Origin: CAYFHQ01 sp964342805
GTDB lineage: Bacteria > Bacillota > Clostridia > Peptostreptococcales > Acidaminobacteraceae
Length of the DNA: 29,681 nt
NCBI GenBank assembly: GCA_964342805.1
Contig: CAYFHQ010000038.1
Span: forward strand, 1 to 29,681
Direction of reading: 5' to 3'
The notes under the pieces are model-generated. The model saw only the letters and a program-made list of their open reading frames with translations, ran no database searches and had not been told where the DNA came from. Positions 23,829 to 29,681 of this stretch are shown piece after piece. The translations under genes were made by a program, and so were the position numbers. Each line of letters begins with the position of its first letter. Within the stretch, counting starts at the first letter, position 1.

Positions 23829-25151
23829 TTATTTGGACTTTCGTCTAGAAGCAATGACTTCTCGTTTTGACACTCGAATTGAGTGAAGCAGTGGCCGCTT
23901 GGATGGACAGACAAAGGAACAAGACCCACATTCAATACAATCTAAGATGTTGTTCTTTTCTGCCATGTCATTAATGCCCTTAAGCGCATAAGCCGACAGC
24001 GTGATTGGCTGTAGGAAGGCCGGACAGATGGTAACGCACTTGCCGCACTTAATACAATTCTTCGGATCTGGAAGTCGTGCTTCTTCAGGAGGAAAACAAA
24101 GGATACCTGACGTGGTCTTTGTTGATGGTACGTCCAGCGCATGGACAGCGTTGCCCATCATGGGACCACCAAGAATGACTTTGCCAGGTGATGTTTTAAA
24201 CCCACCACACTGGTCAATGATCTCGGCCAGGTCTGCACCTACCTTGATCAATAAGTTCTTTGGTTCAGCAACTGCAGCACCCGTTACTGTACAGACGCGC
24301 TCTACCAAAGGCATGCCTGTGGTCAGTACGTCATGGACCGCCGCTGCTGTGGCAACATTACAAACCACTACACCTGCGTCCATGGGTAGGCCACCAGATG
24401 GCACTTCCCGCTTGGTACATGCGTAAATCAGTTGCTTCTCAGCACCCTGGGGGTACTTGGTATGTAGTCCAGCTACTTCAATTCGGGAATCAACCTTGGC
24501 AGCCTCTTTCATTGCCTTAATGGCGTCAGGCTTGTTGTCTTCAATTCCAATGTAGCCTTTTTCAACTCCAACGGCCTTCATTAATGCCAGTAGGCCGTGA
24601 ACAACCTTTTCAGGCGTTTCCAGCATCAGACGATGGTCGGCAGTTAGATATGGTTCACATTCAGCACCATTCAGAATAACGGTATCGATCGTTTTTTCTG
24701 GTGGTGGCGATAATTTGACATGTGTCGGGAACCCTGCTCCCCCCATGCCGACAATACCAGCGTCGCGAATGATGTTCACAATGTCCTTACCCGAAAGATC
24801 TTCGATCTTCCCCTTTGGTTGGACAGATTCATGAACCGCGTTCAAGCCATCCGATTCAATGACAATGCAGGTTTCAGTACCGCCGGCGATTTGAACCGAC
24901 TGCACAGCCTTTACTGTACCGGAAACACTTGAATGAACTGGTGCACAGACGAAAGAAGACACTTCCCCAATCGTTTGGCCCACCTTGACATAATCCCCTT
25001 TTTCCACAACAGGATCACATGGTGCGCCGATGTGCTGTCTTAACGGAATTCGTACGATACTCGGCTCATTCGCCTTTTCGATCGCTTTCTTCTCCGATGC
25101 CTTTTTGGCATGTGGAGGATGAATCCCGCCTATAAAAGACAGTAGACCCAT
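23829..25151 (-). CDS. rnfC: Rnf complex NADH-binding subunit RnfC
   Basis: A 440-residue peripheral subunit that exchanges electrons with NAD(H). It has the N-terminal GGIHPPHAKKAS, the nucleotide/flavin-binding loop GIVGMGGAGFPTHVKL near residue 134, and NGAECEPYLTADHRLML. Two 4Fe-4S motifs (CIKCGKCVTICPAFLQP and CIECGSCSFVCPSKRPLL) lie in the last 90 residues. The ATG at 25151 has AGGGGTG upstream. It is the first gene of rnfCDGEAB, the order found in Acetobacterium and many clostridia. Confidence 0.97.
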   Translation of the reverse strand: MGLLSFIGGIHPPHAKKASEKKAIEKANEPSIVRIPLRQHIGAPCDPVVEKGDYVKVGQTIGEVSSFVCAPVHSSVSGTVKAVQSVQIAGGTETCIVIESDGLNAVHESVQPKGKIEDLSGKDIVNIIRDAGIVGMGGAGFPTHVKLSPPPEKTIDTVILNGAECEPYLTADHRLMLETPEKVVHGLLALMKAVGVEKGYIGIEDNKPDAIKAMKEAAKVDSRIEVAGLHTKYPQGAEKQLIYACTKREVPSGGLPMDAGVVVCNVATAAAVHDVLTTGMPLVERVCTVTGAAVAEPKNLLIKVGADLAEIIDQCGGFKTSPGKVILGGPMMGNAVHALDVPSTKTTSGILCFPPEEARLPDPKNCIKCGKCVTICPAFLQPITLSAYALKGINDMAEKNNILDCIECGSCSFVCPSKRPLLHSIRVSKREVIASRRKSK

Positions 25152-25191
25152 GACTTGTTCACCCCTTTTAATCGTAGTAAATCAGTTTTGT

Positions 25192-25326
25192 TTACATTTT
25201 GGTTTGCAAAAGACGACCATCTTCCCCGTATATCCCGATGTCAACTCTTGCTGAATTGTCGCTTTTACATCCTATTTATATGTATTGGTTTGCAATACTC
25301 TGAACGACATGTGTCGATACAGACAT
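25192..25326 (-). other. Possible small ORF (16 codons) with in-frame continuation in the rnf leader
   Basis: On the minus strand an ATG at 25326 with GGAGGAAG 5 bases upstream opens MSVSTHVVQSIANQYI, ending at TAA 25278-25276. The same frame then continues without a stop for 27 codons, ending ARVDIGIYGEDGRLLQTKM before TAA at 25194-25192. It could be a leader peptide or the remains of a 44-residue gene with one nonsense codon. Against translation: the promoter proposed at 25342-25369 would start RNA within the GGAGG. I do not recognise the sequence. Confidence 0.3.
25199..25295 (-). repeat. 11-base direct repeat in the rnf leader
   Basis: TTGCAAACCAA occurs twice on the minus strand, at 25209-25199 and 25295-25285, offset by 86 bases within the untranslated region before rnfC. 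It might be a pair of protein sites or a relic of duplication. The flanking bases are not conserved. Confidence 0.4.
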
Positions 25327-25341
25327 AAATCTTCCTCCATT

Positions 25342-25369
25342 ATTCTACACCAATTTGGGGTGCAGTCAA
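25342..25369 (-). promoter_or_regulatory. Promoter of rnfCDGEAB
   Basis: Minus-strand TTGACT (25364-25369), a 16-base spacer, and TAGAAT (25342-25347), each 5/6 to consensus. Transcription would start near 25335, giving a leader of about 180 bases to rnfC. No Rex-type box (TTGTTAANNNNTTAACAA) overlaps it. Confidence 0.68.
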
Positions 25370-25383
25370 CAGAGTTCAAGGGC

Positions 25384-25409
25384 GAAACCGTTGAAATTTC
25401 AATGGTTTC
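25384..25409. promoter_or_regulatory. 26-base near-perfect palindrome upstream of the rnf promoter
   Basis: The plus strand reads GAAACC, g, TTGAAATTTCAA, t, GGTTTC: symmetric at 12 of 13 pairs. It ends 14 bases upstream of the rnf -35 box and 32 bases after the SPOR gene stop. No U-run follows on the minus strand, so it suits a protein operator better than a terminator. Confidence 0.5.
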
Positions 25410-25441
25410 CTTAAAACGAATGATAAATGTATCACAATGTT

Positions 25442-26323
25442 TTAATGGAGTTTCCCATACCCATAAATGGTTTCAATCCAAAGTTTCGTGAGATCCAAAC
25501 TTTCGACAGCCTCCCCATCAATGGCATTTAAGCCAGCCTGATCCCTCTGCAGATGCAATATCAATTGCTGGAGCGGTTTTGAAAAGGCCTGGGTCTGTTC
25601 GATTTGCTTGGCTTCTGTTAGCAAGACATCCACTTCTTCTTTGTCAAGTTTTAGCCAATCTTTCAGTATGGAGGCTTCCACTTGGTCTGCCTGCCCCACT
25701 TGACCCATGAGCACTTGAAGTCGACCCACATACCTGCTAATTAATTGCTGGAGGGCAAAACTGGTGGATTCCTCAACTGTTGGGAACACAACCTTGGTGG
25801 GTACCTGTTTGATTGCTGTCACAAAGGCATCAGGAATGTCCGTGGCCAGGGCCTCTTGAAGGAGGTCTGCTTCCTCCCGTGTGGGAAAAGCACCTACAAC
25901 GACCTTGTGGTTTTTGCCACTGAAAACCGAGGCTGGATAACCAGCTTCAATCAACTTTTTCCGGTGGCTATCTGCATTGCTAAGTGAGCCATAACTGCCC
26001 ACTTGTACAGCAAAACTCGACAAACCTGGGAAGGAGAACTCCTCCATGACTTCACTGGCCTGTTCTTGTTCTTCCGATGGTGTTTTTACCAGCGAGGACT
26101 GGGTGGTTTCTTCTGAAGCACCAGTTGGCGGCGTCTGCCCCTGTTCAACACCACCTGAGGACTGACCCTCTAAGGCCTGTACAGGAGCCACTTGACCAGG
26201 TGCGTCCGGGAGGACCACTTGTGGAGCCCGAGAAGCGAGGAATAAGCGCATACCGAAAAATCCAACGAATGCGCAGACAAAAGGCAAGGCAATTAAGAGT
26301 GCCATGCGCGCTTGTTTGTTCAT
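25442..26323 (-). CDS. SPOR-domain membrane protein with unassigned C-terminal domain
   Basis: A 293-residue protein: a short cytoplasmic start, one membrane anchor (about residues 8-30), a Pro/Gln/Ser/Glu-rich spacer (about 35-100), then a SPOR domain at about 103-172 (FAVQVGSYGSLSNADSHRKK to VVVGAFPTREEADLLQ). SPOR domains bind denuded peptidoglycan at septa. The last 120 residues are mostly helical with Gln/Leu/Asp and match nothing I recognise. The start at 26323 (MNKQARMALL) is set by AGGGGG 4-5 bases upstream; the frame is open to 26380. It is monocistronic and divergent from the HD-GYP gene. Confidence 0.82.
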   Translation of the reverse strand: MNKQARMALLIALPFVCAFVGFFGMRLFLASRAPQVVLPDAPGQVAPVQALEGQSSGGVEQGQTPPTGASEETTQSSLVKTPSEEQEQASEVMEEFSFPGLSSFAVQVGSYGSLSNADSHRKKLIEAGYPASVFSGKNHKVVVGAFPTREEADLLQEALATDIPDAFVTAIKQVPTKVVFPTVEESTSFALQQLISRYVGRLQVLMGQVGQADQVEASILKDWLKLDKEEVDVLLTEAKQIEQTQAFSKPLQQLILHLQRDQAGLNAIDGEAVESLDLTKLWIETIYGYGKLH

Positions 26324-26362
26324 ATGCCCCCTACTTTCATAAATATACTGTATACAATCATA

Positions 26363-26371
26363 ATTATAGCA
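26363..26371 (-). promoter_or_regulatory. Extended -10 promoter of the SPOR gene
   Basis: Minus-strand ATGCTATAAT contains a TGC extension and a perfect TATAAT (26363-26368), about 40 bases before the ATG at 26323. No TTGACA-like -35 is present, which is tolerable for an extended -10 promoter. Confidence 0.55.
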
Positions 26372-26422
26372 TAGGACCACCCTCTTTGGGTCATGAAACT
26401 GTGGGACTTCTCAATTAGCTTC

Positions 26423-26451
26423 TTACCTGAGGGGTATGTAAGTGATATACT
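26423..26451 (+). promoter_or_regulatory. Probable promoter of the HD-GYP gene
   Basis: TTACCT (26423-26428), a 17-base spacer, and TATACT (26446-26451), with about 57 bases to the ATG at 26509. The -35 is weak, so an activator may be involved. Confidence 0.45.
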
Positions 26452-26508
26452 GAGAAGGTCAAAAAGAAATCAGACCAGACATATTTTTAGATAAAGAAGG
26501 GTTGATTC

Positions 26509-27699
26509 ATGAGATTAGTACCGATAGGAAGTGTCCGTGAAGGAACAAAGCTTGGCAAGGACATTTACAATGAAAAAGGAAGCGTCCTGTTAAAAAGAGG
26601 GGTCGTGCTCAACGAATCACTTTTACAGCGAATTGAAGACAACAAGGTTTTCACGGTCTATGTGGACGACGAATATAGCGATAAGGAAATCGAGGACATC
26701 ATCCGTCCAGAACTCAGACAACGGGCCGTTGTTTCATTAAAGGAAACCTTTGATCAAATTGATAAGTTCAACCGTCAAAGTAAACAATCTGACGACATTA
26801 AACTGCGAGAAGATCTCCTGATCAAGCGGATGGAGAAATATATTTCTTGCCTAAAGCAAGTTTCAGAACTGATTGTAGACGAAATTTCCTCCAACCGTCA
26901 GATCATGATCAATCTTGTAGATATTAAGAACATTGACACCTATACCTACCAGCACAGCCTCAACACAGCCATCCTGTCCATCATATTGGGCATGGAAATG
27001 AAATACCGAAGGGACGAACTCTTTAAGCTGTTTTTTGGCGCCTTGCTCCACGACATCGGTAAGGCCTTTATCCCACGGTCCATAATAGACAAAAGAGGTG
27101 CTTATACAGAGGAAGAAGTGGCCATGATTAAGGAACACCCTGACCGTGGCTATAATTACCTCAAGGAGTTCTACGGAATCCCCTCCCCTTCTAAGGTCGT
27201 TGCCATCCAACACCATGAGAAGTATGACGGGAGTGGCTATCCAAAGGGCATGAGCGGAACCTACATACATAAATTCTCTAGGATTGTTGCCATAGCTGAT
27301 GTCTACGACTCCATGACGTCAGACTCACCCAACTCGAGAGCCCTGCCGCCCAATGAAGCCATAGAGTATATCATGGGGGCAGCTGGAAGTCATTTTGATT
27401 TTGAAATGGCCTCTGTCTTCTGTCGGAAGGTTATTCCCTACCCAGAAGGGACCCTGGTCAATATCTCCACCGGACAGATCGCAGTCATTGTAAGCGTCAA
27501 CCCCAACTACCCCCTACGACCCAGGATCAAGATTCTCAAATCTGGCGTCCATGTGAATGACCTACCGGTGACGGACTTGCTGACAGTCACAGATGTTACA
27601 ATCACAGGGGTTGAGTACAAGGCTCCTGACTCGGATGTTGCCGTTGCTGAGGAAGAACTGAACATTGCCATCAATGGAAAGGGTGCAGGCCACCAGTAA
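26509..27699 (+). CDS. HD-GYP domain protein (probable c-di-GMP phosphodiesterase)
   Basis: A 396-residue cytosolic HD-GYP protein without membrane segments. Metal and catalytic residues are all present: H149 (TYQHSLNTAIL), H181-D182 and K185 (LLHDIGKAFIP), H210 (EHPDRGY), H235-H236, D240 and GYP 243-245 (QHHEKYDGSGYPKGM), and D264 (IAIADVYDSM is close: VAIADVYDSMT). It should degrade cyclic di-GMP to pGpG or GMP. The first 120 residues are an unassigned N-terminal region common in clostridial HD-GYP proteins. The ATG at 26509 has GAAGGG 7 bases upstream. It stands alone, divergent from the SPOR gene and convergent with the cheY-like gene. Confidence 0.92.
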   Translation: MRLVPIGSVREGTKLGKDIYNEKGSVLLKRGVVLNESLLQRIEDNKVFTVYVDDEYSDKEIEDIIRPELRQRAVVSLKETFDQIDKFNRQSKQSDDIKLREDLLIKRMEKYISCLKQVSELIVDEISSNRQIMINLVDIKNIDTYTYQHSLNTAILSIILGMEMKYRRDELFKLFFGALLHDIGKAFIPRSIIDKRGAYTEEEVAMIKEHPDRGYNYLKEFYGIPSPSKVVAIQHHEKYDGSGYPKGMSGTYIHKFSRIVAIADVYDSMTSDSPNSRALPPNEAIEYIMGAAGSHFDFEMASVFCRKVIPYPEGTLVNISTGQIAVIVSVNPNYPLRPRIKILKSGVHVNDLPVTDLLTVTDVTITGVEYKAPDSDVAVAEEELNIAINGKGAGHQ

Positions 27700-27722
27700 A
27701 GCACTCAACCAGCCTAACGCTA

Positions 27723-27765
27723 AAAGGGACTTTGATCAACGTTTTGAGTTGATCAAAGTCCCTTT
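27723..27765. terminator. Bidirectional terminator between the HD-GYP and cheY genes
   Basis: Arms at 27723-27740 and 27748-27765 (AAAGGGACTTTGATCAAC and its exact complement) form a perfect 18-bp stem with a 7-base loop. The stem ends in AAA/TTT, giving a short U-run on both strands, and lies between convergent genes. It should stop both transcripts. Confidence 0.82.
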
Positions 27766-27838
27766 ATTCGTTTAATCTCGTCTTTTATTACTGCTAGAAC
27801 CGCAGTTCCCTAACTAGGCCACCCTTATTGGGCTACCC

Positions 27839-28204
27839 TTAGTTGCCAATCAACTTGACAATCGTGTCCACCACTTTATCCGCCTGGAAGGGCTTCACAA
27901 TAAACCCTTTGGCTCCAGCTTGAACGGACTCGACCACCATGTTCTCCTGGCCCATGGCAGAAACCATTACAACCAAAGCATTGGGATACTCTTCCCGGAT
28001 CATTTTGACACCTTCAATACCTGTATACTCAGGCATGGTAATATCCATGGTCACTAGATCTGGTTCATGCTCCTTGTACATCTTTAATGCTTCCATTCCA
28101 TTTGACGCCTCTGCTACAACTTCATAACCCGCTTTTTTGAGAATGTCAGTCAACATTCTACGCATAAACATCGCGTCATCAACAACCAAAATCTTCTTTG
28201 CCAT
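27839..28204 (-). CDS. cheY: CheY-like single-domain response regulator
   Basis: A 121-residue stand-alone receiver domain. Acid pocket D9-D10 (ILVVDDAMFMRRML), phospho-acceptor D54 (LVTMDITMPEYTG), the conserved Ser in MVSAMGQ, and Lys in GFIVKPFQ are all present. Similarity is to the CheY of clostridia and Thermotoga, which binds the flagellar switch; without neighbouring chemotaxis genes the partner is not certain. The ATG at 28204 has GGAGGGG 5 bases upstream. No clear promoter was resolved in the gap to the right. Confidence 0.88.
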   Translation of the reverse strand: MAKKILVVDDAMFMRRMLTDILKKAGYEVVAEASNGMEALKMYKEHEPDLVTMDITMPEYTGIEGVKMIREEYPNALVVMVSAMGQENMVVESVQAGAKGFIVKPFQADKVVDTIVKLIGN

Positions 28205-28305
28205 TTTGCCCCTCCATCTATGTATCTATTACCATGAAAGCATAGGATGACATACAAATCAACTATCTATGACAAATACCCTAATCCTTTAGTCCTAAAC
28301 AAAAG

Positions 28306-28319
28306 GGCAAACGTTTGCC
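28306..28319. promoter_or_regulatory. LacI/PurR-type palindrome between cheY and hisZ
   Basis: GGCAAACGTTTGCC is a perfect 14-base palindrome with a central CG. Its core GCAAACGTTTGC is the same as the E. coli PurR operator core and fits the CcpA cre pattern except at the first and last positions. It lies 23 bases upstream of the his -35 box and about 100 bases upstream of the cheY start. Confidence 0.5.
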
Positions 28320-28340
28320 GAATTATTATCCGAATAATTC
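28320..28340. promoter_or_regulatory. AT-rich dyad abutting the his promoter
   Basis: GAATTATT-N5-AATAATTC is a perfect 8-bp inverted repeat that ends 2 bases before the -35 box. The position suits a repressor or activator site. It directly follows the LacI-type palindrome. Confidence 0.45.
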
Positions 28341-28342
28341 CG

Positions 28343-28372
28343 TTGACATTTATAATTATTCCATGTTACGAT
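28343..28372 (+). promoter_or_regulatory. Promoter of the his operon
   Basis: A perfect TTGACA (28343-28348), an 18-base spacer, and TACGAT (28367-28372) preceded by a TGT extension. Transcription would start near 28379, about 22 bases before the leader peptide ATG. Confidence 0.72.
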
Positions 28373-28400
28373 GCTACAAACAAATGATGAGGTGTCCCAA

Positions 28401-28454
28401 ATGACTTATTTATCAAAACCAATCTTCGCACAATTTCATCATCATCATCGCTAG
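28401..28454 (+). CDS. hisL: Histidine leader peptide (His attenuator)
   Basis: A 17-residue ORF, MTYLSKPIFAQFHHHHR, ending in TAG, with GAGGTG 6 bases upstream. Four consecutive CAT codons at 28437-28448, just before the stop, are the hallmark of ribosome-mediated his attenuation. It is followed by a long hairpin, an intrinsic terminator and hisZ. Such leader peptides are well known in enterobacteria; in Firmicutes his genes are more often under T-box or repressor control. The symbol is by function, not by homology. Confidence 0.88.
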   Translation: MTYLSKPIFAQFHHHHR

Positions 28455-28471
28455 AGAGTTTGTCTATTCGG

Positions 28472-28539
28472 ATTCATGAACACCGAATGCAAGCTCTATT
28501 TCAGATTGTAGAGTTTGCATCTGGCGGTGATTCATGAAT
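28472..28539 (+). promoter_or_regulatory. Long leader hairpin of the his attenuator
   Basis: The outer stem pairs ATTCATGAA-CACCG (28472-28485) with CGGTG-a-TTCATGAAT (28525-28539). The inner stem pairs ATGCAAGCTCTA (28487-28498) with TAGAGTTTGCAT (28509-28520), one G-U pair. Alternatives exist: TAGAG...TTTG at 28452-28462, next to the peptide stop, can pair with CAAGCTCTA (28490-28498), and TGAATGT (28535-28541) can pair with ACATTCA (28554-28560). These mutually exclusive pairings are what an attenuator needs. Confidence 0.72.
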
Positions 28540-28563
28540 GTCCTTATACCCGTACATTCAGTG

Positions 28564-28606
28564 CCCTGCAGGTGTAGCTCGCCTGCAGGGTAATTTTATT
28601 TTTTTG
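28564..28606 (+). terminator. Intrinsic terminator of the his leader
   Basis: CCCTGCAGG (28564-28572), a 9-base loop and CCTGCAGGG (28582-28590) form a perfect 9-bp stem, followed by TAATTTTATTTTTTT. It lies 15 bases before the hisZ ATG and just ahead of its Shine-Dalgarno, so it must be bypassed for the operon to be expressed. Confidence 0.9.
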
Positions 28607-28620
28607 ATTAGGAGGAAACC

Positions 28621-29681
28621 ATGACCCTTGCCTGGACCACAAATGATTTTCTGAATTTTGCCAATTGCGTGGATCTTTTTAATGACCTTTCCCACCAGTT
28701 TGCTTATATGCGTATACCTGCACCCAGTGTCCATTCCTTAGAACCTTTAATGGATAATTATGCGTCCTACTTCCAAGACTTTATCAAGTACATGGGGCCA
28801 GATGGTAGTTTGTACGCTGTCAATGGAGACCCCACCTTCAGCATGGCCATGTATGCCAAGCAAAGGGCGGCCACTGGTGTTCAAACGCAAAAATATGCTT
28901 ATCACTCCACAGCCTACCGGTGGAAGGCAAGTCCAAGCGAGCGCCAGGTTCTTGGGGTTGAGTATTTTGGTTGCCAGAGTCCAGAAGCCGAGGTAGAGCA
29001 GCTTCTCATGTTGAACGCTTATTTCAACCAACTGGGGATCAAAGACTTGTACTTTGAGCTAGGGGATGTGGACCTGGTCAACCAGGTCCAAGAAATCGGC
29101 GGCTTAAGCGCTGAGGACTTAAGTGGCATTCTTCACGCCATTCGGCAAAAAGACCTCCCACTGTTGCAACAACAGATGGCTGGCACAAGCTTGGAACCTG
29201 ACGTTCAGCTAGCCATCGCTAAAATCCCACTCCTGTTTGGACCCCCTGGCTCTGTGCTTGCCAAACTTGAAGCGGTTTCCAAAGCCTTTTGCATCAGCAA
29301 AACCAAACAACGCGTCCAAGACATCTTAAGGCATATCAACCAGGTCGCACCCGACCTACAAATTCATTTAGATATTGGTCTTGCCAACCGCTATCAATAC
29401 TACACCAGTTCAATGTTTAAAGTATATACAGCAGACCGGGGAACCCTACTGGCCCGGGGTGGTCGTTATGACCATGCCTTTGGTAGTCCCCTAACCGCCT
29501 GCGGCGCTTCCATTGACCTAAACCAAGTAAATGAGGTGATCTCCATGCAAAAAAACAAGCCATTCACGACAACAGATTTCGCCATTCTCTACGGACCATC
29601 AAATTACGTCCAGGCCATGGACTTGGCCAGCCGTCTTCGGACAAGGGGCAAGTCTGTCCTGACTCGGCCCGAATGTCCTCC
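28621..29681 (+). CDS. hisZ: ATP phosphoribosyltransferase regulatory subunit HisZ (partial, 3' end missing)
   Basis: 353 codons are present before the right edge. The protein is a class II aminoacyl-tRNA synthetase paralogue of the HisZ type, which joins the short HisG to form the active, histidine-sensitive first enzyme of histidine synthesis. The diagnostic C-terminal core is LDIGLANRYQYYTSSMFKVY, then GTLLARGGRYDHAFG with GGRYD at 280-284, and ACGASIDL. Motif 2 is degenerate (YRWKASPSERQVLGVEYFG) as expected for a non-catalytic paralogue, though part of the Arg/Glu pattern remains. The ATG at 28621 has GGAGG 5 bases upstream. The His leader attenuator in front independently supports a his operon; hisG should follow. 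Confidence 0.88.
   Translation, partial: MTLAWTTNDFLNFANCVDLFNDLSHQFAYMRIPAPSVHSLEPLMDNYASYFQDFIKYMGPDGSLYAVNGDPTFSMAMYAKQRAATGVQTQKYAYHSTAYRWKASPSERQVLGVEYFGCQSPEAEVEQLLMLNAYFNQLGIKDLYFELGDVDLVNQVQEIGGLSAEDLSGILHAIRQKDLPLLQQQMAGTSLEPDVQLAIAKIPLLFGPPGSVLAKLEAVSKAFCISKTKQRVQDILRHINQVAPDLQIHLDIGLANRYQYYTSSMFKVYTADRGTLLARGGRYDHAFGSPLTACGASIDLNQVNEVISMQKNKPFTTTDFAILYGPSNYVQAMDLASRLRTRGKSVLTRPECP

Noticed and set aside
25342..25410. Rex redox-repressor box at the rnf promoter
   Set aside because: No TTGTTAANNNNTTAACAA-like sequence; the palindrome found has a different sequence and spacing.
28205..28620. T-box riboswitch upstream of hisZ
   Set aside because: No AGGGTGGNACCGCG element or specifier loop is seen; the leader peptide with four His codons explains the region better.
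1..29681. CRISPR arrays, insertion sequences, prophage genes, tRNA or rRNA genes
   Set aside because: No spaced repeats, transposase or integrase motifs, or RNA gene signatures were seen anywhere in the window.

Overview
The window looks like a chromosomal core region of a low-to-mid GC Firmicute, most likely of class Clostridia. The evidence is the gene order (rsfS, yqeK-nadD, yhbY, obgE, rpmA-prp-rplU, rng, the DUF2344/radical SAM pair, rodA, minEDC, mrdA, mreDCB, radC, maf, DUF4321), an L27 precursor with a Prp-type cleavable N-terminus, strong GGAGG Shine-Dalgarno sites, TTGACA/TATAAT promoters, and an rnfCDGEAB operon as in anaerobic acetogens and clostridia. I cannot name the species. 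Nearly everything from 1 to 26.3 kb is on the minus strand; only the HD-GYP gene and the start of a his operon are on the plus strand.

Minus-strand layout, from right to left in transcription order. (1) A SPOR-domain membrane protein (26323-25442). (2) rnfCDGEAB (25151-20045), a six-subunit ferredoxin:NAD+ oxidoreductase ion pump, preceded by a promoter and a 180-nt leader and closed by a strong terminator at about 19950-19993. (3) A shape and maintenance operon from a promoter at 19811-19839: DUF4321, maf, radC, mreB, mreC, mreD and mrdA (a very long PBP2). (4) A division-site operon from a promoter at 12826-12853: minC, minD, minE and rodA. (5) A radical SAM/DUF2344/rng cluster from a promoter at 9665-9693. 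(6) rplU-prp-rpmA behind a promoter and an L21-type leader, ended by a terminator at 4418-4453. (7) obgE, yhbY, nadD, yqeK, a broken cation antiporter gene, and the start of rsfS, which runs off the left edge.

On the right, an HD-GYP c-di-GMP phosphodiesterase (plus) converges on a CheY-like receiver (minus), with an 18-bp perfect hairpin between them. Divergent from cheY, a plus-strand his operon begins with hisZ, cut by the right edge. Its leader encodes a 17-residue peptide with four consecutive His codons, followed by long alternative hairpins and an intrinsic terminator. This is a textbook layout for histidine transcription attenuation, but it lies in a Firmicutes-type genome, where T-boxes are the usual solution. 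Two dyads, one with a LacI/PurR-type core, sit just upstream of its promoter.

Most genes are ordinary housekeeping genes. The points that deserve a second look are the his leader, the leader and upstream palindrome of the rnf operon, the decayed antiporter, two large insertions in PBP2, and an AT-rich block that coincides with rnfE-rnfG.
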